Below are positions 8,809 to 17,624 of a stretch of DNA of 64,000 bases, in pieces. Both the position numbers and the translations under genes were made by a program. The notes under the pieces are model-generated. The model was not told the origin of the DNA. It worked only from the letters and a program-made list of their open reading frames with translations, and made no database searches. The DNA lies in contig NZ_JANHLC010000002.1 in NCBI RefSeq assembly GCF_028682395.1, positions 62,001 through 126,000 on the forward strand. Reading direction: 5' to 3'. Position 1 is the first letter of the stretch. Every line of letters begins with the position of its first letter. The DNA is from Pseudomonas putida. Its GTDB lineage: Bacteria; Pseudomonadota; Gammaproteobacteria; Pseudomonadales; Pseudomonadaceae.

Positions 8809-9744
8809 GTGCAATCCGCTACGAACGCCCTGCTTTCCTTACGCCTGAGCAAAGCCGAACTTGTGCTGGTGCTGATCACCATGATCTGGGGCGCCACCTT
8901 CCTGTTAGTACAAAACGCCTTGAGCGCCAGCGGGCCATTGTTCTTTGTCGGCCTGCGGTTTTTCGCCGCCACCGTATTTGTCGGCCTGCTGTCGGCGCGC
9001 CAGCTATCCGGACTCACCCGGCTGGAGCTCAAGGCAGGGGTCTTTATCGGCGTGGCGATTACCCTCGGCTACGGCTTGCAGACAATCGGCCTGCAGACCA
9101 TTCCCAGCAGCCAGTCGGCGTTTATCACCGCACTCTATGTACCACTGGTGCCGCTGCTGCAATGGCTGGTACTGGGCCGTCGCCCCGGCTTGATGCCTTC
9201 ACTGGGGATCATGCTGGCCTTTGCCGGGTTGGTCCTGCTGACCGGCCCCCAGGGTGCCAAGCTGGGCCTGGGCAGGGGTGAGATCGCGACCCTGATCGGT
9301 GCCCTGGCAATTGCCGCCGAAATCATTCTGATCAGTGCCTATGCCGGCCAGGTCAATGTACGCCGCGTGACCGTGGTGCAACTGGCTGTCGCCGCCATAC
9401 TCGCCTTCGCGCTGGTGATTCCCACCGGGGAGGCAGTGCCCGGGTTTTCCTGGCTGCTGTTCTTTAGCGCCGTTGGCCTGGGCGCCTCCAGTGCCGCGAT
9501 TCAATTGGCCATGAACTGGGCACAAAAAAGCGTTTCGCCTACCCGCGCCACGCTGATCTATGCCGGCGAGCCTGTCTGGGCAGGTATTGTCGGGCGCGTA
9601 GCCGGCGAACGCCTGCCTGCCATTGCCCTGCTCGGTGCAGCGTTGATTGTGGTGGCGGTGGTGATCGGCGAGTTGAAAATCCAACGCAAAGGCTCTAGAT
9701 CAACGGACGCACAAGATTCCCCGGAGGCCTCGGGAAAACACTGA
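8809..9744 (+). CDS. EamA/DMT-family exporter
   Basis: 311 residues from GTG 8809, about ten hydrophobic segments in two EamA repeats (first from LVLVLITMIWGATFLLVQ; second with SSAAIQLAMNWAQKSVSPTRATLIYAGEPVWAG). Proteins of this drug/metabolite transporter family usually export amino acids, metabolites or drugs across the inner membrane; the substrate cannot be told from sequence. The frame is open upstream to 8695, but those residues are hydrophilic, not family-like, and overlap the regulator gene. GTG 8809 is preceded by AAGGA ten bases away and gives the typical DMT length. Control by the adjacent XRE-cupin protein is likely. Confidence 0.88.
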   Translation: MQSATNALLSLRLSKAELVLVLITMIWGATFLLVQNALSASGPLFFVGLRFFAATVFVGLLSARQLSGLTRLELKAGVFIGVAITLGYGLQTIGLQTIPSSQSAFITALYVPLVPLLQWLVLGRRPGLMPSLGIMLAFAGLVLLTGPQGAKLGLGRGEIATLIGALAIAAEIILISAYAGQVNVRRVTVVQLAVAAILAFALVIPTGEAVPGFSWLLFFSAVGLGASSAAIQLAMNWAQKSVSPTRATLIYAGEPVWAGIVGRVAGERLPAIALLGAALIVVAVVIGELKIQRKGSRSTDAQDSPEASGKH

Positions 9745-9908
9745 AAAAAGCAGTTTAAAGATGGATTTACGACTAACCATGATAGAAAGGCGTCAGATCA
9801 TGCGACGTCATTTCTACACAATTTGTAGGATTCTGCCTCGGATCCGCTGTTGGTGATTGGCAGTACGCAACGTATGATCGCTCACAAACTCCTGCAGATT
9901 AGAAGCCT

Positions 9909-12824
9909 ATGTCCCTGATAGTTCTACTGCTTCTGCCTTTTTTTGGCAGCTGTCTGGCGGCCTTGCTGCCCCACAATGCGCGTAATAGCGAATCGATTCT
10001 GGCTGGCCTGCTCGCCCTGATTGGCGCGGTCTCCATGGCCCTCCTTTACCCGCAGATCGCCCATGGCGGCGTGATCCGTGAAGAATATCAATGGCTGCCG
10101 AGCCTGGGCCTCAACTTCGTGTTGCGCCTGGATGGCTTCGCCTGGCTGTTCTCGATGCTCGTGTTGGGCATCGGCGCCCTGGTGTCGCTTTATGCACGCT
10201 ACTACATGTCCCCGGACGATCCGGTGCCACGCTTTTTCTCGGTGTTCCTGGCCTTTATGGGCGCGATGCTCGGCCTGGTGCTGTCGGGCAATCTGATCCA
10301 GATCGTATTTTTCTGGGAACTGACCAGCCTCTTTTCCTTCCTGTTGATCGGTTACTGGCACCACCGCAGCGACGCCCGTCGCGGCGCCTATATGGCCTTG
10401 ATGGTCACCGGAGCCGGTGGTTTATGCCTGCTGGCGGGGGTACTCATTCTCGGCCATGTGGTCGGCAGCTATGACCTGGACAAGGTGCTCGCTGCCGGTG
10501 ATCTGATCCGCGCCCACGCCCTTTACCCAGTCCTGCTGCCATTGATCCTGATCGGCGCCCTGAGCAAGAGCGCCCAATTTCCCTTCCACTTCTGGCTTCC
10601 CCATGCCATGGCCGCGCCGACACCGGTGTCGGCGTATTTGCACTCGGCCACCATGGTCAAGGCCGGTGTGTTTCTCCTGGCCCGCCTCTGGCCCTCCCTC
10701 GCGGGCAGTGAAGAGTGGTTCTGGATGGTCAGCGGGGCCGGCGCCTGCACCCTGTTGCTCGGCGCTTACTGCGCGATGTTCCAGAACGATCTCAAGGGCC
10801 TGCTGGCCTATTCGACCATCAGCCACCTGGGTCTGATCACCCTGCTACTGGGCCTCAACAGCCCCCTGGCGGCCGTGGCCGCGGTGTTCCATGTGCTCAA
10901 CCACGCGACCTTCAAGGCATCGCTGTTCATGGCCGCCGGGATCATTGACCACGAAAGCGGCACCCGCGATATCCGCAAGCTCAGCGGCCTGTTCCGCCTG
11001 ATTCCGTTTACCGCGACCCTGGCCATGGTGGCCAGTGCGTCCATGGCCGGGGTACCACTGCTCAACGGTTTCCTCTCCAAGGAAATGTTCTTCGCCGAAA
11101 CCGTGTTTATCAACTCCACCGCCTGGGTCGAGGCCGCACTGCCGGTGATCGCGACCATCGCCGGGACGTTCAGCGTCGCCTACTCGCTGCGCTTTACCGT
11201 CGATGTGTTCTTTGGCCCACCGGCTACCGATCTGCCACACACGCCCCACGAACCGCCGCGCTGGATGCGCGCGCCGGTCGAGTTGCTGGTCTTTACCTGC
11301 CTGCTGGTCGGCATCTTCCCGGCGATGATGGTCGGCTCGATCCTCGCCACCGCGGCCCAGCCCGTGGTCGGCGGCGAACTGCCGCACTATGACCTCGCCA
11401 TCTGGCACGGCCTGAACGCACCGATGATCATGAGCCTGGTGGCCATGTCCGGCGGCATCCTGCTCTATCTGTTGCTGCGCAAGAAGCTGATGGCCGGCCC
11501 CGGCTACCCGCCCTTTATCGGCCGTTTCAATGGCAAGCGCCTGTTCGAGCGCAGCTTGGTGATCCTGATGCGCCTTGCCCGGCGCATCGAACGTCGCGTC
11601 AGCACCCAGCGCCTGCAACCGCAGCTGTTCCTGCTGGTTCTGGCGGCCGTCCTCGCGGGCCTGATTCCCATGCTGTACAGCGGGTTGAGCTGGGGCGATC
11701 GGCCGAAGATCCCCGGCTCGGTGGTTTTCGTCACCCTCTGGTTGCTGGCCATCACCTGCGCCCTGGGCGCCGCCTGGCAAGCCAAGTACCACCGTCTTGC
11801 CGCCCTGACCATGGTCAGCGTCTGCGGCCTGATGACCTGCGTGACCTTTGTCTGGTTCTCCGCTCCGGACCTGGCGCTGACCCAACTGGTGGTCGAAGTG
11901 GTCACCACGGTCCTTATCCTGCTGGGCCTGCGCTGGCTGCCACGGCGGATCGAGGAAGTCTCGCCACTGCCAAGCAGCCTGCCCAAGGCCCGGGCTCGCC
12001 GCCTGCGTGACTTGCTGCTGTCGGTTCTGGTCGGCGGTGGCATGGCACTGCTTTCCTACGCGATGCTGACCCGTCAGACGCCCAACGACACCTCGTCGTT
12101 CTACCTGAGTCGTGCCCTGCCCGAAGGCGGCGGCAGCAATGTGGTGAATGTGATGCTGGTGGACTTCCGGGGTTTCGACACCCTGGGCGAGATCACCGTA
12201 CTGGCCGCCGTGGCCCTGACCGTGTTCGCCCTGCTACGCCGCTTCCGCCCGCCCAAGGAAAGCCTCGAACTGCCGAACCAGCAACGCCTGCTGGCCAGCG
12301 ACGTGGTGACCGACCTGGTCAACCCGCGCAGCGCCAGCGATACCGCCCTGGGCTTTATGATGGTACCGGCCGTACTGGTGCGCCTGCTGCTGCCGATTGC
12401 CCTGGTGATTTCCATGTACCTGTTTGTACGCGGGCACAACCAGCCCGGTGGCGGTTTCGTCGCCGGCCTGGTGATGTCGGTGGCGTTTATCCTCCAGTAC
12501 ATGGTCGCAGGCACCCAGTGGGTCGAGGCGCAAATGAGCCTGCGGCCGCTGCGCTGGATGGGCACCGGGCTACTGTGCGCCACGCTGACCGGGCTTGGCG
12601 CCATGGCGCTGGGTTATCCGTTCCTGACCACCCACACTGCCCATCTGCACCTGCCGCTGCTCGGTGACATCCATATCGCCAGCGCCCTGTTCTTTGACAT
12701 CGGCGTCTACGCCGTCGTCGTCGGCGCCACGCTGCTGATTCTCACGGCCCTGGCGCACCAGTCGGTCCGTGCCCATCGGCCAGCCGGCCAGACCAGCCCG
12801 CAACCCAAGCCAGGAGCCGCCTGA
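9909..12824 (+). CDS. mrpA: Mrp/Mnh monovalent cation/proton antiporter, fused subunit A-B
   Basis: 971 residues, some twenty or more membrane segments. The first two thirds are MrpA/NuoL-like, with the proton-translocating antiporter domain (FPFHFWLPHAMAAPTPVSAYLHS, then LLAYSTISHLG and LNHATFKASLFMAAG). The C-terminal part, from about residue 810, is MrpB-like (GHNQPGGGFVAGLV). This A-B fusion is usual in Pseudomonas and other Gram-negative Pha/Mrp systems, where six genes encode seven subunits. The complex exchanges cytoplasmic Na+ or K+ for external protons and supports pH and salt homeostasis. The start at 9909 is preceded by AGAAG. The gene heads a fully translation-coupled operon; its stop overlaps the mrpC start by one base. 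Confidence 0.95.
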   Translation: MSLIVLLLLPFFGSCLAALLPHNARNSESILAGLLALIGAVSMALLYPQIAHGGVIREEYQWLPSLGLNFVLRLDGFAWLFSMLVLGIGALVSLYARYYMSPDDPVPRFFSVFLAFMGAMLGLVLSGNLIQIVFFWELTSLFSFLLIGYWHHRSDARRGAYMALMVTGAGGLCLLAGVLILGHVVGSYDLDKVLAAGDLIRAHALYPVLLPLILIGALSKSAQFPFHFWLPHAMAAPTPVSAYLHSATMVKAGVFLLARLWPSLAGSEEWFWMVSGAGACTLLLGAYCAMFQNDLKGLLAYSTISHLGLITLLLGLNSPLAAVAAVFHVLNHATFKASLFMAAGIIDHESGTRDIRKLSGLFRLIPFTATLAMVASASMAGVPLLNGFLSKEMFFAETVFINSTAWVEAALPVIATIAGTFSVAYSLRFTVDVFFGPPATDLPHTPHEPPRWMRAPVELLVFTCLLVGIFPAMMVGSILATAAQPVVGGELPHYDLAIWHGLNAPMIMSLVAMSGGILLYLLLRKKLMAGPGYPPFIGRFNGKRLFERSLVILMRLARRIERRVSTQRLQPQLFLLVLAAVLAGLIPMLYSGLSWGDRPKIPGSVVFVTLWLLAITCALGAAWQAKYHRLAALTMVSVCGLMTCVTFVWFSAPDLALTQLVVEVVTTVLILLGLRWLPRRIEEVSPLPSSLPKARARRLRDLLLSVLVGGGMALLSYAMLTRQTPNDTSSFYLSRALPEGGGSNVVNVMLVDFRGFDTLGEITVLAAVALTVFALLRRFRPPKESLELPNQQRLLASDVVTDLVNPRSASDTALGFMMVPAVLVRLLLPIALVISMYLFVRGHNQPGGGFVAGLVMSVAFILQYMVAGTQWVEAQMSLRPLRWMGTGLLCATLTGLGAMALGYPFLTTHTAHLHLPLLGDIHIASALFFDIGVYAVVVGATLLILTALAHQSVRAHRPAGQTSPQPKPGAA

Positions 12825-13168
12825 TGGAAGAAGTCATTGCAATTGCCATCGGCGTACTCGCGGCCTCGGGCGTGTGGCTGATCCTGCGGCCACGGACGTT
12901 CCAGGTGGTCATGGGCCTGTGCCTGCTGTCCTATGGCGTCAACCTGTTTATCTTCAGCATGGGCAGCCTGTTTATCGGCAAGGAGCCCATCGTCAAGGAT
13001 GGCGTGACCCAGGACCTGCTGCACTACACCGACCCCCTGCCCCAGGCCCTGGTCCTGACCGCCATTGTCATCAGCTTTGCCATGACCGCGCTGTTCCTGG
13101 TCGTCCTGCTGGCGTCGCGCGGGCTGACCGGGACTGACCATGTGGACGGCCGGGAGCCCAAAGAATGA
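12824..13168 (+). CDS. mrpC: Mrp antiporter subunit C
   Basis: 114 residues with three membrane helices, NuoK-like, as expected for MrpC. The ATG shares its A with the mrpA stop (TGATG) and the stop overlaps mrpD (ATGA). The small helical subunit packs beside MrpA and MrpD in the membrane complex. Confidence 0.94.
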   Translation: MEEVIAIAIGVLAASGVWLILRPRTFQVVMGLCLLSYGVNLFIFSMGSLFIGKEPIVKDGVTQDLLHYTDPLPQALVLTAIVISFAMTALFLVVLLASRGLTGTDHVDGREPKE

Positions 13169-14856
13169 ACCCGCTTTCCCACCTGATCATCGCCCCGATC
13201 CTGCTGCCGCTGCTGACGGCGGCCATTATGTTGATGCTGGGCGAGAAACACCGGCCGCTCAAGGCCCGGATCAATCTGCTCTCCACCCTGACGGGCCTGG
13301 GGATCGCCATTGCCCTGCTGGTCGGCTCGCAGCACCAGGCCTCGCCAGCGGCCATCGGCGTCTATCTGCCGAGCAACTGGCCGGTGCCCTTCGGCATCGC
13401 ATTGGTGGTCGATCGCCTGTCGGCGCTGATGCTGGTGCTGACCGGGATCGTCGCGGTCTGCGCCCTGCTGTTTGCCATGGCCCGCTGGGACCGCGCCGGG
13501 GCCAGCTTCCATGCGCTGTTCCAGATCCAGTTGATGGGCCTGTACGGCGCGTTTCTGACCGCCGACCTGTTCAATCTGTTCGTGTTTTTTGAAGTGCTAC
13601 TCGCCGCCTCCTACGGCCTGATGCTGCACGGCTCGGGACGCGCACGGGTCTCGGCCGGGCTGCATTACATTGCGATCAACCTGCTGGCCTCCTCGCTGTT
13701 TCTGATCGGTGCGGCACTGATCTATGGCGTGACCGGCACCCTGAACATGGCCGACCTGGCGCTGAAGGTGCCACTGGTGCCGGAGGCGGACCGTGGCCTG
13801 CTGCATGCCGGCGCCGGGATCCTGGCCATCGCCTTCCTGGCCAAGGCCGGGATGTGGCCGCTGAACTTCTGGCTGGTACCGGCCTACTCGTCAGCCAGCG
13901 CGCCAGTCGCGGCCCTGTTTGCGATCATGACCAAGGTCGGCATCTACACGGTGCTGCGGATCTGGACCCTGCTGTTCTCTGGCCAGGCCGGGGCCTCGGC
14001 CTACTTTGCCGGTGATTGGCTGGTCTATGGCGGCATGACCACCATTGTCTGCGCCGCCCTGGCGATCATCGCCGCCCAGCGCCTGGAGCGCATGGCCAGC
14101 CTGAGCATCCTGGTCTCGGCCGGGATCCTGCTATCGGCCGTCGGCTTCGCCCAGCCGAACCTGACGGCCGGCGCGCTGTTCTATCTGGTCAGCTCGACCC
14201 TGGCCCTGAGCGCCCTGTTCCTGCTGGCCGAACTGATCGAGCGCTCGCGCTCGGCCATCGAGCAGCCCCTGGAAGAAGATGTCGAGCCATTGCCGCGCCC
14301 TGTCGAGCCCCAACCCTTGCGCCGTGGCACCAACCTGGACGACGAACAGAAAGCCGTAGTCGGCCAGGTCATCCCTTGGACCATGGCATTCCTCGGCCTG
14401 AGCTTTATCGCCTGCGCGCTGCTGATTATTGGCATGCCACCGCTCTCCGGGTTTATTGGCAAACTCAGTCTGCTCAATGCCCTGCTCAACCCTCTGGGCC
14501 TGGGTGCCAGCGCCGAGGTGCCGGTGTCCACTGCGGCCTGGTGCCTGCTGGGCCTGCTGGTGTTCTCCGGATTGGCCTCGCTGATTGCTTTCTCCCGGGT
14601 CGGTATCCAGCGTTTCTGGAGCCCCGAGGAGCGCCCCTCGCCAGTGCTGCGTCGCTATGAGTACGCGCCCATTGTGATCCTGCTGGGCCTGAGCATTGCA
14701 CTGACATTCAAGGCCGAGCCCTTGATGCGCTACACCCAGGCCGCCGCCGACACCCTCAACCACCCGCAGCAGTATGTGATGGCGGTGCTCGCTACCCGCG
14801 CCGTGCCCAGCCCCGAAGCCAAGGCCGCCGGCGCCACGCTGGAGGTGCAGCCATGA
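13165..14856 (+). CDS. mrpD: Mrp antiporter subunit D
   Basis: 563 residues, about 14 membrane helices, NuoM/N-like proton-translocating domain (MWPLNFWLVPAYSSASAPVAALFA; FFEVLLAASYGLM). A hydrophilic insert of about 50 residues (residues 366-404, rich in acidic and proline residues) lies between late helices. Length is somewhat above the roughly 500 of Bacillus MrpD because of this insert. It has ATGA overlaps on both sides. Confidence 0.94.
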   Translation: MNPLSHLIIAPILLPLLTAAIMLMLGEKHRPLKARINLLSTLTGLGIAIALLVGSQHQASPAAIGVYLPSNWPVPFGIALVVDRLSALMLVLTGIVAVCALLFAMARWDRAGASFHALFQIQLMGLYGAFLTADLFNLFVFFEVLLAASYGLMLHGSGRARVSAGLHYIAINLLASSLFLIGAALIYGVTGTLNMADLALKVPLVPEADRGLLHAGAGILAIAFLAKAGMWPLNFWLVPAYSSASAPVAALFAIMTKVGIYTVLRIWTLLFSGQAGASAYFAGDWLVYGGMTTIVCAALAIIAAQRLERMASLSILVSAGILLSAVGFAQPNLTAGALFYLVSSTLALSALFLLAELIERSRSAIEQPLEEDVEPLPRPVEPQPLRRGTNLDDEQKAVVGQVIPWTMAFLGLSFIACALLIIGMPPLSGFIGKLSLLNALLNPLGLGASAEVPVSTAAWCLLGLLVFSGLASLIAFSRVGIQRFWSPEERPSPVLRRYEYAPIVILLGLSIALTFKAEPLMRYTQAAADTLNHPQQYVMAVLATRAVPSPEAKAAGATLEVQP

Positions 14857-15341
14857 AGCGTCTGTTCCCTGCCCCCTGGCTATCCCTGGCGCTCTGGGTG
14901 CTATGGCTGGTGCTCAATCTGTCACTCAGTGTCGGCAACCTGCTGCTGGGCGCCCTGCTGGCGTTCCTCGCGCCCCTGTTGATGGCCCCGCTGCGCCCCT
15001 TGCCGATCAGAATCCGCCGCCCCGGGGTGATGCTGCGCCTGTTTCTGCGGGTCGGCTACGATGTGCTGGTGTCCAATCTCGAAGTCGCCTGGGGCGTACT
15101 CAATGCACGCCGGCAGCCGCCGCGCTCGCGCTTTATCAAAATCCCCCTGGACCTACGCGACGCCAATGGCCTGGCCGCCCTGTCGATGATTACCACGGTG
15201 GTGCCCGGCACCATCTGGTCGGAGCTGGCGCTCGACCGCAGCCTTCTGCTCTTGCACGTGTTTGATCTGGATGATGAGCAACGCTTTATCGAACACTTCA
15301 AGCAGTCCTACGAACGTCCCCTGATGGAGATTTTCGAATGA
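14853..15341 (+). CDS. mrpE: Mrp antiporter subunit E
   Basis: 162 residues. Two to three N-terminal membrane helices are followed by a cytoplasmic domain containing the family stretch ALSMITTVVPGTIWSEL and LLLLHVFDLDDE. The start overlaps mrpD and the stop overlaps mrpF (ATGA each). Confidence 0.94.
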   Translation: MKRLFPAPWLSLALWVLWLVLNLSLSVGNLLLGALLAFLAPLLMAPLRPLPIRIRRPGVMLRLFLRVGYDVLVSNLEVAWGVLNARRQPPRSRFIKIPLDLRDANGLAALSMITTVVPGTIWSELALDRSLLLLHVFDLDDEQRFIEHFKQSYERPLMEIFE

Positions 15342-15616
15342 ACACCCTGCTCTCCAACGCGATTCTGTTGACCCTGTTCATCTATTGCGTCGCGATGATC
15401 CTGACCGTAATTCGCCTGTTCAAGGGCCCTTCGGCCCAGGACCGGGTACTGGCACTGGACTACCTGTATATCGTCGCCATGCTGATGATGCTGGTACTGG
15501 GCATTCGCTATGCCAGTGATACCTACTTCGAAGCCGCGCTGTTGATCGCGCTGTTCGGTTTTGTCGGCTCATTCGCCTTGGCGAAATTCCTGTTGCGTGG
15601 CGAGGTGATCGAATGA
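15338..15616 (+). CDS. mrpF: Mrp antiporter subunit F
   Basis: 92 residues, three membrane helices, with the family stretch RLFKGPSAQDRVLALD. It overlaps mrpE and mrpG by four bases. Small membrane subunit of the antiporter. Confidence 0.94.
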   Translation: MNTLLSNAILLTLFIYCVAMILTVIRLFKGPSAQDRVLALDYLYIVAMLMMLVLGIRYASDTYFEAALLIALFGFVGSFALAKFLLRGEVIE

Positions 15617-15981
15617 ATGCGCTGGATGATCTATCGCTCTGGGTGCAAGTACCGGTGGCCTTGCTGCTGTTGATCAGCGGGCTCTGCGCGCTGTTCGGGG
15701 CCCTGGGCCTGCTGCGCATGAAAGACTTTTTCCAGCGCATGCACCCACCGGCCTTGGCTTCGACCCTGGGCGCCTGGAGTGTGGCGCTGGCGTCGATCAT
15801 CAACTTTTCCGCCCTCAAGTCCGAGCTGGTGCTGCACGGTTGGCTGATCCCGGTGCTGCTGGCGATTACCGTGCCGGTGACCACCCTGCTGCTGGCCCGC
15901 ACCAGCCTGTTTCGCAAGCGCATGGCCGGTGAGAATGTACCGGCGGAAATCAGCAGCGGACGCACCGAAGGCGGCAGCTAA
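15613..15981 (+). CDS. mrpG: Mrp antiporter subunit G
   Basis: 122 residues, three membrane helices; GLLRMKDFFQRMHPPALASTLG is the MrpG signature segment. It is the last gene of the operon and is convergent with the DASS transporter gene, with a dyad-symmetric element between them. Confidence 0.94.
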   Translation: MNALDDLSLWVQVPVALLLLISGLCALFGALGLLRMKDFFQRMHPPALASTLGAWSVALASIINFSALKSELVLHGWLIPVLLAITVPVTTLLLARTSLFRKRMAGENVPAEISSGRTEGGS

Positions 15982-15988
15982 CCGCCCT

Positions 15989-16035
15989 TGCTCGCGAGCT
16001 GCGGCGACCATCCGGACGCTAAAAGCTCGCGAGCA
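15989..16035. repeat. Inverted repeat between convergent genes (REP-like or terminator)
   Basis: TGCTCGCGAGCT at 15989-16000 is perfectly inverted as AGCTCGCGAGCA at 16024-16035, with 23 bases between; each arm is itself palindromic (GCTCGCGAGC). It sits between the convergent mrpG and DASS genes and has no T-tract. It resembles Pseudomonas REP-type dyads and may stop or stabilise both transcripts. Confidence 0.6.
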
Positions 16036-16066
16036 GGTGCACTCCAGCAAGAAGCGCAATACCAGC

Positions 16067-17557
16067 TTACATCCAGCCCAGCCAACGCCAGTACGTGGCG
16101 CCAAATACCAGCATCAGCAGGTAGCCGACCAGCGTCACCACCAGCCCGACCTTGGCAAACTGCCGCGCATTGAAGGTCTCGGTGCCCAGGCAGACCATGT
16201 TCTGCGGCGCGTTGATCGGCAGGATAAACCCGTAACTGACCGCAAAGCCCAGCAGCATGGTCATGCCCAACCGGTTGAAATCCCCCGGCAGGGTCTGCAA
16301 GACGGCGATCAGGATCGGCAACAAGGCCGAGGTCAGGGCCGTGGCACTGGCGAAGCCCAGGTGAATCAGAATCAGAAAAGCGGCCAGAATCGCAAATACG
16401 CCCAGCGAGCCGAGCTGATCCAGGCCCGTGTTCCCGACCACCTGAATCCCCAGCCATTGTCCCGCCTGGGTGGTCAGCAGCGCCGTGCCCAGGCTGATGC
16501 CCACCCCAAAGACAATCACCGTGCCCCACGGAATCCGCGATTGCACGTCCTTCCAGGTCATCACGCCAAACCGCGGTAACAGCAGAAAGACCAACCCGGC
16601 GTAGGTGGTCGAGGTGGTGTCGAAGCTGTGCAGCTTGCCTTCGGTGGCCCAGGCCAGCAGCAAGAGCAGCGACACGCCCAGCAGGCGCTTTTGCGGGCTG
16701 GTCATGGGGCCGATCTCGGCCAACGACTGTGCGACCGCTTCCCGGCCGCCCGGAACGCTGTCACTTTCCGGTGGCAGCATTTTCAGCACGATAAACAACA
16801 GCACCCCCGACATGATCACGGCCCAGGGTGCACCGGCGATCAGCCAGTCGATCCAGGCCACGCGCTCGCCGAGCATCTTGTCCATAAAGCCGACGGTCAG
16901 CAGGTTCTGCGCGGCCGCCGTCTGGATGCCGACGTTCCAGATGCTGGTGCCCTGGGCGACCACAATCATGATCCCGGCGGCGATATTCGAGCGCTTGTCC
17001 ACGCCAAACGCGGCGATCACCCCCATCATGATCGGCACGACACAGGCACTGCGGGCCGTGGCGCTGGGCACCACCAGGCTCAGCAGGATGGTCACGGCAA
17101 TCGCCCCCAGCAGAATTCGCCGGGTGCTGGTGCCGACACGGGACAAGGTCACCAGGGCAATACGCCGATCAAGGCCGGTATGGGTCATCGCCGCCGCAAT
17201 AAACAGCGCACCCGCCACCAGGGCCAGGGCCGAGTTGGAGAAACCGGTAAGGGCCATGCTGATGGCAGCGGACGAACCGTATAGCTGCTGCGGGTCAGCC
17301 AGAGTAGGCGCGGTGCCGATCAGAAACGCCATAAGTGACGTAATCATGATTGCACTGGCTTCGTAGGAAACTGCCTCGGTAATCCACACGACCACGGCAA
17401 AGGCCAGGATCGCCAGAATGCGATGCCCTGCCACGGGCAGGTCGGGCGGCAATGGCAGCAGCAATACGCCAATCATCACCAGTACGCCAATCACCAGGCC
17501 TATGGGCAGGCGCGCCTTGGCTGGCGCGGCGGTTGGGCTGGGCGCGGATACGCTCAT
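16067..17557 (-). CDS. DASS/SLC13-family anion (dicarboxylate-type) transporter
   Basis: 496 residues from the ATG at 17557, which has TGGAG seven bases ahead; the frame extends further upstream but without family sequence. About 11-12 membrane segments, with DASS features such as ITEAVSYEASAIMITSLMAF near the N-terminus and FILPINAPQNMVCLGTETF near the C-terminus. The family carries C4-dicarboxylates, citrate, sulfate or related anions with Na+ or by exchange. The gene lies 67 bases after a 7TMR-DISM histidine kinase gene in the same direction, so it may be cotranscribed with, or regulated by, that system. The exact anion is unknown. Confidence 0.88.
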   Translation of the reverse strand: MSVSAPSPTAAPAKARLPIGLVIGVLVMIGVLLLPLPPDLPVAGHRILAILAFAVVVWITEAVSYEASAIMITSLMAFLIGTAPTLADPQQLYGSSAAISMALTGFSNSALALVAGALFIAAAMTHTGLDRRIALVTLSRVGTSTRRILLGAIAVTILLSLVVPSATARSACVVPIMMGVIAAFGVDKRSNIAAGIMIVVAQGTSIWNVGIQTAAAQNLLTVGFMDKMLGERVAWIDWLIAGAPWAVIMSGVLLFIVLKMLPPESDSVPGGREAVAQSLAEIGPMTSPQKRLLGVSLLLLLAWATEGKLHSFDTTSTTYAGLVFLLLPRFGVMTWKDVQSRIPWGTVIVFGVGISLGTALLTTQAGQWLGIQVVGNTGLDQLGSLGVFAILAAFLILIHLGFASATALTSALLPILIAVLQTLPGDFNRLGMTMLLGFAVSYGFILPINAPQNMVCLGTETFNARQFAKVGLVVTLVGYLLMLVFGATYWRWLGWM

Positions 17558-17624
17558 GGTTGTCTCCAGCAGATATCGAGGCAGGAATGATGAACCCTGT
17601 CTGTGACAGCACCGCTGATGGAGA

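Noticed and set aside
10845..11885. 346-codon frame antisense to mrpA
   Set aside because: Gln/Gly/His-rich shadow inside a clear membrane protein gene.
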